From Knoellia flava TL1 (GTDB lineage: Bacteria > Actinomycetota > Actinomycetes > Actinomycetales > Dermatophilaceae): a stretch of 64,000 nt of DNA. The DNA lies in NCBI RefSeq assembly GCF_000768675.1, contig NZ_AVPI01000002.1:1-64000 (forward strand), read 5' to 3'. Below the pieces are notes generated by a model, which had not been told where the DNA came from, searched no databases, and was given only the letters and a program-made list of their open reading frames with translations. The position numbers and the translations under genes are program-made. Of this stretch, positions 40,834-49,076 are shown piece by piece. Each line of letters begins with the position of its first letter. Positions within the stretch are counted from its first letter, which is position 1.

Positions 40834-41699
40834 CCACCACGCCGGGGGCGGCAGCGGTCCTGCTCTCCCCCGACCTCACCGCGACGCAGGCCCTCGACGT
40901 CGTCATGCGCGCGGCCGGCAAGCACGTGCGCCGGCACACCGAGGTGCTCGTGGTCGAGCGCGAGCCCGAGGCCCTGCACCAGGTGCGGGTCGGCGTGCGG
41001 CGCGCCCGCAGCGCCCTCTCGCTCCTCTCACCCGCCCTCGGCGACGGCGACAAGCTCGCCTGGGTGTCCGAGGAGATCCGCGACCTCGCCGTGCCGCTCG
41101 GCCTGGCCCGCGACCTCGACATCACGGTCCGCGACCACGTCGACACGCTCGACGGCCCGGCGCGCGAGCAGCTGCTCGCCCGACGCGAGGCCGCCTATGA
41201 CGAGGTCGTCGCGCTCGTCGGCTCCGAGCGCTGGAGCGACCTGCGGACCCATGTCGACGGTCTGCTCCGCCACCTCCACGACGAGGTCCCCGCCGACCCG
41301 CCTGCGACCGAGGCCGCCGCCGCCGCCCTCGACCGCAGCCTGAGCCGGGTGCTCCGACGCGGCGCCTCGCTCGCCGGAGCGAGCTCCACCGAACGCCACG
41401 CGGTGCGCAAGGAGGCGAGACGGCTGCGCTACGGCGTCCAGGCCTTCGGCAGCCTGTATGCCGTCCCGCCGGCTTCCGCCGCGCAGCCCGGTTCGCCGGT
41501 GCACGAGTTCGCCCGGCTCGTGGCCGATGTCCAGGACACCCTCGGCGACCTCGGCGACGTGCAGACGAGCCGCCACCTCCTCGAGCTCGTCGGGGCTCCA
41601 CCCCCGGACGCCGACACCGACGCCCTGCTGCGACGGGCCGAGACTGCGGTGGCGCGGCTCCACGACGCGAGCCCGCCCTGGCGCTCCCCCGTCGCGTGA
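40830..41699 (+). CDS. CHAD-domain protein
   Basis: A 289-residue helical protein. CHAD domains carry conserved histidines and basic residues that bind polyphosphate: HQVRVGVRRARSAL and RHAVRKEARRLRYG are the hallmark segments here. Alternating acidic and basic helices fill the rest. No CYTH domain is attached. I use GTG 40830, which overlaps the upstream stop; GTG 40791 is possible. Polyphosphate binding is the family expectation. Confidence 0.88.
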   Translation: MTTTPGAAAVLLSPDLTATQALDVVMRAAGKHVRRHTEVLVVEREPEALHQVRVGVRRARSALSLLSPALGDGDKLAWVSEEIRDLAVPLGLARDLDITVRDHVDTLDGPAREQLLARREAAYDEVVALVGSERWSDLRTHVDGLLRHLHDEVPADPPATEAAAAALDRSLSRVLRRGASLAGASSTERHAVRKEARRLRYGVQAFGSLYAVPPASAAQPGSPVHEFARLVADVQDTLGDLGDVQTSRHLLELVGAPPPDADTDALLRRAETAVARLHDASPPWRSPVA

Positions 41700-42841
41700 G
41701 GACGCTCGGAGCTTCACCGTCGCTGCGGGCCGGCCTCCTCTTCCTCGTGTCCCGGCTCGCGGTCGCCGCCACCCTGCTCGTCATGGCTGCGACGGCGCGG
41801 CAGGGCGCCGTCCAGCACGAGTGGGCGACCGGCACCGAGTGGCTCGACCGCTTCGCCGGCTGGGACAGCTACCACTTCGTCCGCATCGCCACCCTCGGCT
41901 ACCTCCCTCCCGGGCTCGAGTGCTGCGACCAGGCGTTCTTCCCCGGCTACCCCCTGCTCATGGCAGGCGTGGCCCCGCTCGTCGGCGGCAGCGTCACCGC
42001 CGCCGGCCTGCTGGTCTCCGTCCTCGCCGGAGTGACGGCGGCCGCCCTCCTGTGGCGGCTCGTCGCGGACGACGCCCGCGGCGGGCCGGTCGCCGCACGC
42101 CGCGCCGTCCTCCTGCTCACCCTCGCCCCGTGCGGCTTCTTCCTCGTCGCCGTCTACACGGAGGCGCTCTTCGTCGCGCTCGCGCTCGGGGCGTGGCTGC
42201 TCGCGTCCCGGCGTCACTGGTGGTGGGCCGGCACCCTGGCTGCGCTCGCCGCCGGGGTGCGGGTCAACGGCCTCTTCCTCGCCGCCGGCCTCGTCGTCAT
42301 GTATGCCGTGCAGTGGCACCGCGACGGCCGTCCCCGTCCGCGCACGGACGTCCTCGCCCTCGGGCTGCCCGTGGTGGGCGTGGCCGCCTTCATGGTCCAC
42401 CTCCACTCGCTCACCGGGTCGTGGAACGCGTGGCAGGAGGCGCAGGACGAGGGCTGGGAGCGCACGACCGCGATGCCCTGGACCGGCATGGCGGCGGCCT
42501 GGCAGTCGCTGCTCGACAGCCCCGACGCCTGGCTCGCCGCCAGCCGCGCGGCCGACATCGTCGCCGTCCTCCTCGGCGTCGCGGTCTGCATCCTCCTTGC
42601 GGCACAGCGCCGTTGGGCCGAGCTCACCTACCTGGCCCTGAGCCTCTCCGTCGTCCTCTGCTCGACGCTGTGGGTGTCCGCTCCCCGCTACGCGCTCACC
42701 TGGTTCCCCGTCTACGTGGCGCTCGCGACGCTGCCGGACCGGACGGCATACCGGCGTCTGTATGCCGTCCTGCTGGGACTGTCGGCCGTCCTCCTCGTCG
42801 CCGCGACCTGGGCGGTGGCGACGCGGCACTGGGTCGCGTGA
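41696..42841 (+). CDS. Integral membrane mannosyltransferase-like protein (PIG-V-like)
   Basis: A 381-residue polytopic protein with about nine hydrophobic segments. The early luminal loop WLDRFAGWDSYHFVRIATLG with the later FFPGYPLLMAG matches the GT-C, PIG-V-like actinobacterial mannosyltransferases that use polyprenyl-phosphate mannose outside the membrane. VYTEALFVALALGAWLLA is another typical segment. GTG 41696 overlaps the CHAD stop. The acceptor is unknown. Confidence 0.82.
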   Translation: MRTLGASPSLRAGLLFLVSRLAVAATLLVMAATARQGAVQHEWATGTEWLDRFAGWDSYHFVRIATLGYLPPGLECCDQAFFPGYPLLMAGVAPLVGGSVTAAGLLVSVLAGVTAAALLWRLVADDARGGPVAARRAVLLLTLAPCGFFLVAVYTEALFVALALGAWLLASRRHWWWAGTLAALAAGVRVNGLFLAAGLVVMYAVQWHRDGRPRPRTDVLALGLPVVGVAAFMVHLHSLTGSWNAWQEAQDEGWERTTAMPWTGMAAAWQSLLDSPDAWLAASRAADIVAVLLGVAVCILLAAQRRWAELTYLALSLSVVLCSTLWVSAPRYALTWFPVYVALATLPDRTAYRRLYAVLLGLSAVLLVAATWAVATRHWVA

Positions 42842-42915
42842 CGCGGACTGCCCCAGCGAACTCCCAGACGCATGGGTCACAATCGGTCGACATCGATCGA
42901 CCTCAGGAGTATGAC

Positions 42916-43665
42916 GTGGCCCCGTCCGGGAGTGGCAGCAAGAAGGCGCGCGCGAGCCAGCGCAACGCCTCCGACCGTGTGGCGCAGATGCGCAAGGAGC
43001 AGCAGGCGAAGGACAAGCGCCGGCTGTTCGCGATCTGGGGGGCCGCAGCGGTGACCATCGCCATCGTCGTCGGGGCCGTGACCTTCGCGGTCATCAACGA
43101 CAAGGCCAACACCCCGAGCCTCAGCGCCGTCAAGGACTTCACCTACGAGGCGGGGGCGCACGTCCAGACGCCGGTGACCTACAAGGAGACCCCGCCCGTC
43201 GGCGGCGAGCACAACCCGGTGTGGCTCAACTGCGGCGTCTACGACTCCCCGGTGCCCAACGAGAACGCCGTCCACTCGCTCGAGCACGGCGCGGTCTGGG
43301 TGACCTACAAGCCCGACCTGGCCGCGGCCGAGGTCGACAAGCTCAAGGACGTCCTGCCCGACACCTACGCGCTGCTCTCGCCCTACGAGGGGCTCCCCTC
43401 GCCGGTCGTCGCCTCGACCTGGGGTCACCAGATCCAGCTCGACAGCGCCGACGACCCGCGCCTCGAGGAGTTCATCAAGGAGTACCGCCAGGGCCCGAGC
43501 ACTCCCGAGCCCGGCGCGCTCTGCACCAACGGCACCGACGGCACGGACCCGACGGTCTCGCCGAGCCTCGCCGGTGGTGCGCCCGCCGCTCCGAGCCCGG
43601 GTGCGTCGCCGTCGACGAGCCCCTCGTCGATGCCGGGCGCGAGCCCCTCGCCGTCGGCCTCGTGA
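42916..43665 (+). CDS. Membrane-anchored DUF3105 protein
   Basis: A 249-residue protein with a basic cytosolic N-terminus (residues 1-36), one helix (37-60) and an extracytoplasmic DUF3105 domain: TPPVGGEHNPVWLNCGVYD, ENAVHSLEHGAVWVTY, and PVVASTWGHQIQLD. The conserved His and Cys residues suggest metal binding. A Ser/Pro-rich tail follows. CAGGAG lies 6 nt before GTG 42916. The stop overlaps the DUF305 gene (GTGA), so the two proteins probably work together. Confidence 0.88.
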   Translation: MAPSGSGSKKARASQRNASDRVAQMRKEQQAKDKRRLFAIWGAAAVTIAIVVGAVTFAVINDKANTPSLSAVKDFTYEAGAHVQTPVTYKETPPVGGEHNPVWLNCGVYDSPVPNENAVHSLEHGAVWVTYKPDLAAAEVDKLKDVLPDTYALLSPYEGLPSPVVASTWGHQIQLDSADDPRLEEFIKEYRQGPSTPEPGALCTNGTDGTDPTVSPSLAGGAPAAPSPGASPSTSPSSMPGASPSPSAS

Positions 43666-44315
43666 CCGAGTCCCACCCCGCAGTGCCGACGACCTCGCCC
43701 CGCTCCCGGGGTGAGGTCGTCGGTCTGTCGGTCCTGCTCGCCGTCATGTCGATGCTCGCGGGGCTCGTGCTCGGCTGGGCGCTCTTCGGGCGGGGCGGGT
43801 TCCCCCTCGACGGGTCGGCCGAGGCCGGCTTCGCGCGTGACATGCAGACCCACCACGGGCAGGCGGTGCAGATGTCGCTCATCGTCGCCGAGCGCACCGA
43901 GGACCCGGCGATCCGCACGTTCGCCAACGACATCGCGACGAGCCAGCAGCAGCAGGCCGGGCAGATGTTCGCGTGGCTGCAGCTCTGGGGGCTCACGCCC
44001 ACCGGCTCGCAGCCGCCGATGGCGTGGATGGGCGACGACCACCACGGCGCGACCTCGGTGTCCGGCGAGAAGGTGCCGATGCCCGGCATGGCGTCGGAGG
44101 CTGACCTCGCTCGGCTGACGGCGGCTCGCGGCGTCGAGGCCGACCGGATCTTCCTCACGCTCATGACCGCGCACCACAAGGGTGGCGTCGAGATGGCCGA
44201 CGCCGTGCTGGCCCGATCGGACCGGCCCGAGGTCGTCACGCTCGCAGGAGCCATGAAGGCGGCGCAGACGTCCGAGATCACGACGATGCAGCAGATGCTC
44301 GCCGCCCGCTCCTAG
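43662..44315 (+). CDS. DUF305-family membrane-anchored His/Met-rich protein
   Basis: A 217-residue protein with one N-terminal helix (VVGLSVLLAVMSMLAGLVLG) and a DUF305 four-helix (ferritin-like) domain: FARDMQTHHGQAVQMSLIV and TLMTAHHKGGVEMADAVL hold paired histidines and methionines. DUF305 proteins are often linked to copper. Translationally coupled to the DUF3105 gene. A family A repeat follows the stop and may act as a terminator. Confidence 0.9.
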   Translation: MTESHPAVPTTSPRSRGEVVGLSVLLAVMSMLAGLVLGWALFGRGGFPLDGSAEAGFARDMQTHHGQAVQMSLIVAERTEDPAIRTFANDIATSQQQQAGQMFAWLQLWGLTPTGSQPPMAWMGDDHHGATSVSGEKVPMPGMASEADLARLTAARGVEADRIFLTLMTAHHKGGVEMADAVLARSDRPEVVTLAGAMKAAQTSEITTMQQMLAARS

Positions 44316-44328
44316 CGCGTCGCCCCCG

Positions 44329-44400
44329 CTTTTGCTCCCCATGAGGGAACGTTGAGGGTGCGGAGGAATCTTTTGCCTCCGGACCCTCAACGTTCCCTCC
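44329..44400 (+). repeat. Interspersed palindromic repeat, family A copy 2
   Basis: CTTTTGCTCCCCATGAGGGA leader, then arms GGGAACGTTGAGGGTGCGG and CCGGACCCTCAACGTTCCC with a single mismatch around a 13-nt loop. Immediately downstream of the DUF305 gene, and followed by two GTATGCCGGCC motifs. Confidence 0.88.
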
Positions 44401-44487
44401 GTATGCCGGCCGTGCACCACTCGCTCGTATGCCGGCCATGCCCCTCCCGATTTCGCGCATGCGGACTCGTTGCGTATCCTGCTTCGC

Positions 44488-44577
44488 GGTGGTGTGTCCG
44501 AGCGGCCTAAGGAGCACGCCTCGAAAGCGTGTGTGGGTGCAAGCCCACCGTGGGTTCAAATCCCACCGCCACCGCCA
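44488..44577 (+). tRNA. tRNA-Ser (anticodon CGA)
   Basis: Acceptor GGTGGTG pairs with CGCCACC; D-loop GAGCGGCCTAAGG; anticodon loop in ACGCCTCGAAAGCGT gives CGA; a long variable arm and GGTTCAAATCC T-loop follow. Discriminator G and CCA (44575-44577) are encoded. 90 nt; reads UCG codons. Confidence 0.97.
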
Positions 44578-44580
44578 GCG

Positions 44581-44611
44581 AAACGCCCCGAGCACTGCTC
44601 GGGGCGTTTCC
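44581..44611 (+). terminator. Terminator of tRNA-Ser(CGA)
   Basis: AAACGCCCCGAGCA then TGCTCGGGGCGTTT, a perfect stem with a 1-3 nt loop and T-rich end, 4 nt past the tRNA. Confidence 0.92.
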
Positions 44612-44627
44612 GTTGTCCGGCTCGCGA

Positions 44628-44927
44628 TCACTCGCCGGCGTTGCCCCGGCACAGGCCGAGCGTGCCGGGTGAGCCCTTGGGCAGGCCGTAGTACTTCCAC
44701 GAGTCGGCCGCCGTCTGGACCTTGGACACCACCTGGCCCTCCTCCGGGTCCATGTCGTTGAGGCCGCTGGCGGCGCACGCCGACCTGGCGTGGTCGAGCG
44801 CGCCGGTGGTGTTCGTGCTGTGGCCGTCGGTCGACGGAGGGCCCTTGACCTCTCCCGCCATGGCTGGGGCAGCGGACAGTCCTGCCAGGGCGACCACGCA
44901 GGCCGCGGTCGCGAACAGTCTCCTCAT
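44628..44927 (-). CDS. Small secreted protein, unknown function
   Basis: A 99-residue precursor. The signal MRRLFATAACVVALAGLSAAPAMAG is clear; the mature part is about 75 residues with two cysteines (SACAASG and GLCRG) that could form a disulfide. Otherwise unrecognised. A GGAAGGAAG stretch precedes the ATG. It faces the tRNA terminator at its 3' end. The 211 bp between it and the NERD gene show no other gene. Confidence 0.72.
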   Translation of the reverse strand: MRRLFATAACVVALAGLSAAPAMAGEVKGPPSTDGHSTNTTGALDHARSACAASGLNDMDPEEGQVVSKVQTAADSWKYYGLPKGSPGTLGLCRGNAGE

Positions 44928-45138
44928 GCTCGTCTTCCTTCCTCGTCGCCGGCTGGCGCCTCGGTGGCGTCACCCCTCAGCGTGGAGCGAGCGCGTGGTC
45001 CGCGACAGGGCGCGGACGGGCTCGCACAACCGCGCGAGCCCGGGTCAGCACGAACGGAGTGGCACGACTGGACGAGCCCTCGGCATCGATCTCTCCGAAC
45101 CACCCACCTGTCGGTTCGGCCTCGGCCAGAATGTCGCG

Positions 45139-46107
45139 ATGGGGGACGAACAGCTGGTGGTGACCAGGTGGCGGAGATGGGGCAAGGACCGCCTCTACGT
45201 CGAGAGCAGAGATGGGGCGAAGGTCGGGTTCTGGGATCTCGTCGACGACACCGGCCATGCCCAAGGACCCGAGCACGAGGAGCTCCTCCTCGCCGCGGTA
45301 ACCGGTTGGCGCAGCAACAAGCCGGAGGCCCGAGAGGAGCCGGTCAGGCGATTCGAGTCCGCGGACAGCGCGGTCGCCGTCGAGGCCGGAGGGCCTGACA
45401 TCGCCCAGCCAGGACTCGCCGAACCTGACCTCTCCACACCGGACCTCGCCCACACGGTGCACGCGTCACCGGGGGCGAGCCAGCGTCCATGGCTGGACCT
45501 CGCGGCCAACACTGCCGGATCGGAGGCGCGCGAACGAGCCGAGGCCGCACGCGCCGCCGCTCCCGTCAGGACGGCGTTCGCGCGCGTCCTCGGGGTTCAC
45601 ACCGACGAGCGAGCGTGGCGGATCGGTGCGGACGGGGAGGAGAAGGTGGCCGGACAGCTGGCGAAGGTCCAGAAGAAGGATCCACGATGGCGCGTGCTGC
45701 ACGCCGTGCCCGTCGGCACCCGGGGCTCCGACATCGACCACGTGGTCATCGGCCCCGGCGGGGTGTTCACCGTGAACGCCAAGCACCACCCCGGCGCGGC
45801 GATCTGGGTGGGAGGCAACAGCTTCATGGTCAACGGCTCGAAGCAGCCCTACGTCCGCAACGCCCGGCACGAGGCCGAGCGCGCGTCGACCCTCCTCTCC
45901 GAGGCCTCCGGCTTCCCGGTCCACGTCGAGGGTCTGGTCGTCACCGTCAACGCGAAGAGCGTGACCGTGAAGTCGCAGCCCGACGGCGTCACCGTCGTGC
46001 CCCGGATGCAGCTGGCGGGATGGCTCCGCAGGCACGGGGACCTGCACACCCAAGACGTGATCGAGAGGGTCTACGACGTCGCCCGCCGGTCCACGACCTG
46101 GCGATAG
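45139..46107 (+). CDS. NERD-domain (nuclease-related) protein
   Basis: A 322-residue cytosolic protein. The first 160 residues are an unusual N-terminus (WGKDRLYVESRDGAKVGFWD, then a Pro/Asp/Glu/Ala linker). The C-terminal NERD domain (about 165-280) has WRIGADGEEKVAGQLAK, RWRVLHAVPVGTRGSDIDHV and GVFTVNAKHHPGA, i.e. the D...N-x-K core in place of D...E-x-K. It probably binds or cuts nucleic acid; function not shown. ATG 45139 has CAGAAT 6 nt upstream. Confidence 0.82.
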   Translation: MGDEQLVVTRWRRWGKDRLYVESRDGAKVGFWDLVDDTGHAQGPEHEELLLAAVTGWRSNKPEAREEPVRRFESADSAVAVEAGGPDIAQPGLAEPDLSTPDLAHTVHASPGASQRPWLDLAANTAGSEARERAEAARAAAPVRTAFARVLGVHTDERAWRIGADGEEKVAGQLAKVQKKDPRWRVLHAVPVGTRGSDIDHVVIGPGGVFTVNAKHHPGAAIWVGGNSFMVNGSKQPYVRNARHEAERASTLLSEASGFPVHVEGLVVTVNAKSVTVKSQPDGVTVVPRMQLAGWLRRHGDLHTQDVIERVYDVARRSTTWR

Positions 46108-46126
46108 CGACCTGAACGGCGCTCGG

Positions 46127-46753
46127 TCAGGTGAGGCGGAGGGTGGTGAGGCAGGTCGGGTCGTCGTCGTGGGTCGAGATGGGCACCTCGCCCGTCCTGC
46201 CACCATGCGTGATCCGCAGCGTGCCGGTCATGTCCTTCGGGAGCCAGAGGCCGACGAAGCCGTTGTCGAAGACCGTCTTCGTATCCCCCACGACCACCGA
46301 GCCAGTGCCGTCCTCGACGAGGCGCACCTGCACGTCCTCGCCGCCCATCTCGCCCTTGCACGTCGTCAGCGAGTGGTTGAAGCACTCGTGCGTCGTCTCG
46401 ACATAGGGCGCCACCGACAGGTAGAAGCGGTCCTCCGGCATCGGCAGCGAGACCTCGGTGCCCTCGCCGGAGACGACGAGCTCATCGGGTCGCACGGACG
46501 CCATGAGGTCCTTGGGGCGCGAGGACACCGGCGTCCGGTCGAGCTGGTCGATGATCTCCACTGCGCTCCTCCCGCTGAAGGAGTGCTTCGCCAGCAACGC
46601 CTGTCCGGCCGCGGACATGGCCCCCGACGGCGATGCCGACTGGGCCGAGGTCGGTGCCCGCTCGCCGGCTACGGAGCCGGTGGTCGAACCGGCGCACCCG
46701 GGGAGGACGGCGAGGGCGAACGTGGTGACGAGGACGGTGCGGATCGGTCGCAT
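46127..46753 (-). CDS. CueP-family metal-binding lipoprotein
   Basis: A 208-residue exported lipoprotein: signal ending VLPGC, then a Ser/Thr/Ala linker and a CueP domain (LDRTPVSSRPKDLMASV, LPMPEDRFYLSVAPYV, THECFNHSLTTCKGE, FDNGFVGLWLP, DDPTCLTTL). Three conserved cysteines suit copper binding, as known for periplasmic CueP of Salmonella. It is followed upstream by a CDF transporter gene, which makes metal handling plausible. Confidence 0.87.
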   Translation of the reverse strand: MRPIRTVLVTTFALAVLPGCAGSTTGSVAGERAPTSAQSASPSGAMSAAGQALLAKHSFSGRSAVEIIDQLDRTPVSSRPKDLMASVRPDELVVSGEGTEVSLPMPEDRFYLSVAPYVETTHECFNHSLTTCKGEMGGEDVQVRLVEDGTGSVVVGDTKTVFDNGFVGLWLPKDMTGTLRITHGGRTGEVPISTHDDDPTCLTTLRLT

Positions 46754-46846
46754 GGCGCAAGCCTGCCTCACCGTCCGCGATGGCGGACCGGACGTTGGTC
46801 CCGGCGGGTGCGGACGGCATACGACGACATCCGTCCGGGGACGGAA

Positions 46847-46918
46847 CAGCCCGCGGGCCTTGCCGCTCCGTGTGGGAGGCGGCGGGTGCAGGGGACGACC
46901 TGCACGGCCCGCGGGCTG
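46847..46918. repeat. Nested perfect inverted repeat
   Basis: Outer arms CAGCCCGCGGGCC (46847-46859) and GGCCCGCGGGCTG (46906-46918); inner arms GTGCAGG and CCTGCAC (46886-46905) around GGACGA. It lies in the 328-bp gap between the CueP and CDF genes, which otherwise holds one GGCATAC motif and no gene. It may end CDF transcription (minus strand). Confidence 0.75.
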
Positions 46919-47081
46919 CGGTGAGCTGCTGGGATTGCGCCGGGCGGCGCGACCTCGGCAGTCGAGGTGCACGACTAGCGCGCAGTCACCTCACGCGTCC
47001 AATGGGAAATCACTTCCTGGACCACCTCCCTTCCGTGTGCTTCGACGCTAATTCGCCCGCGGCCGAAGCGCAACGGATAAT

Positions 47082-47981
47082 TCACCAGGTGACGTCGTGG
47101 CAGCCGGTGTGCGACTCCGGCTCGACCTGGAGCGTGGCGTGCTCGACACCGAAGTCGGTGCGCATGACGTGGCGCGCGGCGTCGAGGACCTCGTGGGGGT
47201 CGGCACCCTCGCGGGTCATGAGGTGCGCGGTCGCGACGTTCATGCCCGACGTCAGCGTCCACACGTGCAGGTCGTGAACGTCTCGCACCCCGTTGACCGC
47301 ACCGAGCGCCGCCGCGACGTCGTCCGGACGCATCCCCGCGGGGGCGTGCTGGCCGAGGACGGAGAGCACCTCGCGGCCGAGCATCACCGCCCGCACGGCC
47401 ACGAACGCCGCGATCGCGAGCGCGATCCCGGTGTCCCACCACGCGTCGCCGGTCGCCGCGACGAGGAGGCCCGCCGCGATGACACCGACCGAGCCGAGGG
47501 TGTCGGCGACGACCTCGAGGTAGGCGCCCTTGACGTTGAGCGACTCCGCCGCGCCACCGCGCAGCAGCGCGAGCGCGACAATGTTGACGGCGAGGCCGAG
47601 CGCGCCGACGACGAGCATCGGGCCGGTCGCCACCACGGGCGCCTCACCGATGCGCCGGATCGCCTCGACAGCGATGTATGCCGCGACGCCGAGCATGAGG
47701 AGTACGGCCAGTCCCGACGCGAAGACCTCCGCACGGAACGACCCGTAGGTGCGCCGGCCCGTCGTGTCGTCGCGAGCGGCGATGCGGGTGGCCACGAGCG
47801 CCGCGCCGAGCGCGACGACGTCGGCCGCCATGTGGCCGGCGTCCGAGAGCAGCGCGAGCGAGCCGGAGGTGAGGCCGGCGACGAGCTCGACGACGAAGAA
47901 GATGGCGATGAGCGCGAAGGCGACCCGGAGCCGCCACCGGTGCGTCGCACCGGCGTGCCCATGGCTGTGGCCGCTGCCCAT
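47082..47981 (-). CDS. Cation diffusion facilitator (CDF) metal efflux protein
   Basis: A 299-residue transporter with six helices after a His-rich start (GSGHSHGHAGATH). Zinc-site residues are seen in ALLSDAGHMAADVVAL (D-G-H-M-x3-D) and VKGAYLEVVADTLGSVGVI (second site). The C-terminal cytosolic domain (VRDVHDLHVWTLTSG, VEHATLQVE) is of the CzcD/ZitB type. It exports zinc or related ions. TAGCGT 6 nt upstream supports the ATG. It is divergent from the LLM gene. Confidence 0.93.
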   Translation of the reverse strand: MGSGHSHGHAGATHRWRLRVAFALIAIFFVVELVAGLTSGSLALLSDAGHMAADVVALGAALVATRIAARDDTTGRRTYGSFRAEVFASGLAVLLMLGVAAYIAVEAIRRIGEAPVVATGPMLVVGALGLAVNIVALALLRGGAAESLNVKGAYLEVVADTLGSVGVIAAGLLVAATGDAWWDTGIALAIAAFVAVRAVMLGREVLSVLGQHAPAGMRPDDVAAALGAVNGVRDVHDLHVWTLTSGMNVATAHLMTREGADPHEVLDAARHVMRTDFGVEHATLQVEPESHTGCHDVTW

Positions 47982-47987
47982 GGGCCC

Positions 47988-47993
47988 ACGCTA
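47988..47993 (-). promoter_or_regulatory. -10 hexamer of the CDF gene (leaderless)
   Basis: TAGCGT on the minus strand ends 6 nt before the ATG at 47981. No -35 box recognised. Confidence 0.55.
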
Positions 47994-48058
47994 GCCCGAC
48001 CGGAATCCACCCCGACGCACACGGTCCGAGGCCGCCCCGGTGTGGTCTGGTGGAGGGC

Positions 48059-49066
48059 ATGACCCGATACGGCTTCCACGCGTCGCACGAGCAGATCAGT
48101 CCCGGTCGTCTCCTCGAGGACGTCCAGCACGCCGAGCGCGCGGGCTTCGCGATGGCGATGTGCTCGGACCACTTCTCCCCGTGGAGCGCCCGGCAGGGGC
48201 ACAGCGGCTACACGTGGGCGTGGCTCGGCGCTGCCCTGGCGACGACCGACCTGACGTTCGGCTGCGTGAGTGCGCCGGGGCAGCGCTACCACCCGGCCGT
48301 CGCCGCGCAGAAGATCGCGACGCTCTCGCAGATGTTCGAGGGCCGGTTCTGGGTAGCGCTCGGCAGCGGCGAGGCGAGCAACGAGCACATCACCGGCGAG
48401 GGCTGGCCACGCAAGGAGCTGCGCGACCAGCGTCTCGACGAGTGCGTCGACGTCATCCGGCGCCTGCTCCACGGCGAGGAGGTGAGCCACGACGGGCTCG
48501 TCACCGTCGACCGGGCCCGCCTGTGGGACCTGCCCGAGCAGCAGCCGAAGCTCATCGCACCCGTCGTCTCCGTCGAGAGTGCCGCACGGGTCGCCGCCTG
48601 GGCGGACGGGCTCATCACCATCGTCCAGCCGGAGAAGACTCTGCGGGACGTCGTCGACGCCTACCGCGGGGCCGGTGGGCGCGGCGACCTCTCGCTCCAG
48701 GTGCACCTCAGCTGGGCCGAGACCGAGCAGGCCGCCGAGGACATCGCCGTCGACCAGTGGCGCAGCAACGTCATCGGGCCACCGCTCGCGTGGGACACCG
48801 AGACGGCGGAGGCCTTCGACACCATCGGCGAGCTGGTCACCGTCGACGCCGTCCGCGAGGCGGTGCAGGTGTCGTCCGACCTCGGCGAGCACCGCGAGCG
48901 CCTCGAGCACCTCGCCTCGCTCGGGTTCGATGACCTCTACCTCCACCACGTCGGGCAGGAGCAGTCCGACTTCATCGACGCCTTCGGGTCCGAGGTCCTG
49001 CCGCGTGTCGGGTCGACCGCGGCCGGGACCGCGTCCGCGTCCACGACCACGTCCGCGACGGCCTGA
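48059..49066 (+). CDS. LLM-class flavin/F420 oxidoreductase (TIGR03885-like)
   Basis: A 335-residue luciferase-like TIM-barrel enzyme: RYGFHASHEQISPGRLL, SDHFSPWSARQGHSGYTWAW, VSAPGQRYHPAVAAQKIATL, WVALGSGEASNEHITGEGWP. These fit the TIGR03885 group, which is regularly found beside an alpha-amylase family gene, as here (10 bp downstream). Use of F420 or FMN cannot be told. TGGAGG lies before the ATG. A Ser/Thr/Ala tail ends the protein. Confidence 0.87.
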   Translation: MTRYGFHASHEQISPGRLLEDVQHAERAGFAMAMCSDHFSPWSARQGHSGYTWAWLGAALATTDLTFGCVSAPGQRYHPAVAAQKIATLSQMFEGRFWVALGSGEASNEHITGEGWPRKELRDQRLDECVDVIRRLLHGEEVSHDGLVTVDRARLWDLPEQQPKLIAPVVSVESAARVAAWADGLITIVQPEKTLRDVVDAYRGAGGRGDLSLQVHLSWAETEQAAEDIAVDQWRSNVIGPPLAWDTETAEAFDTIGELVTVDAVREAVQVSSDLGEHRERLEHLASLGFDDLYLHHVGQEQSDFIDAFGSEVLPRVGSTAAGTASASTTTSATA

Positions 49067-49076
49067 GGAGGCGACC

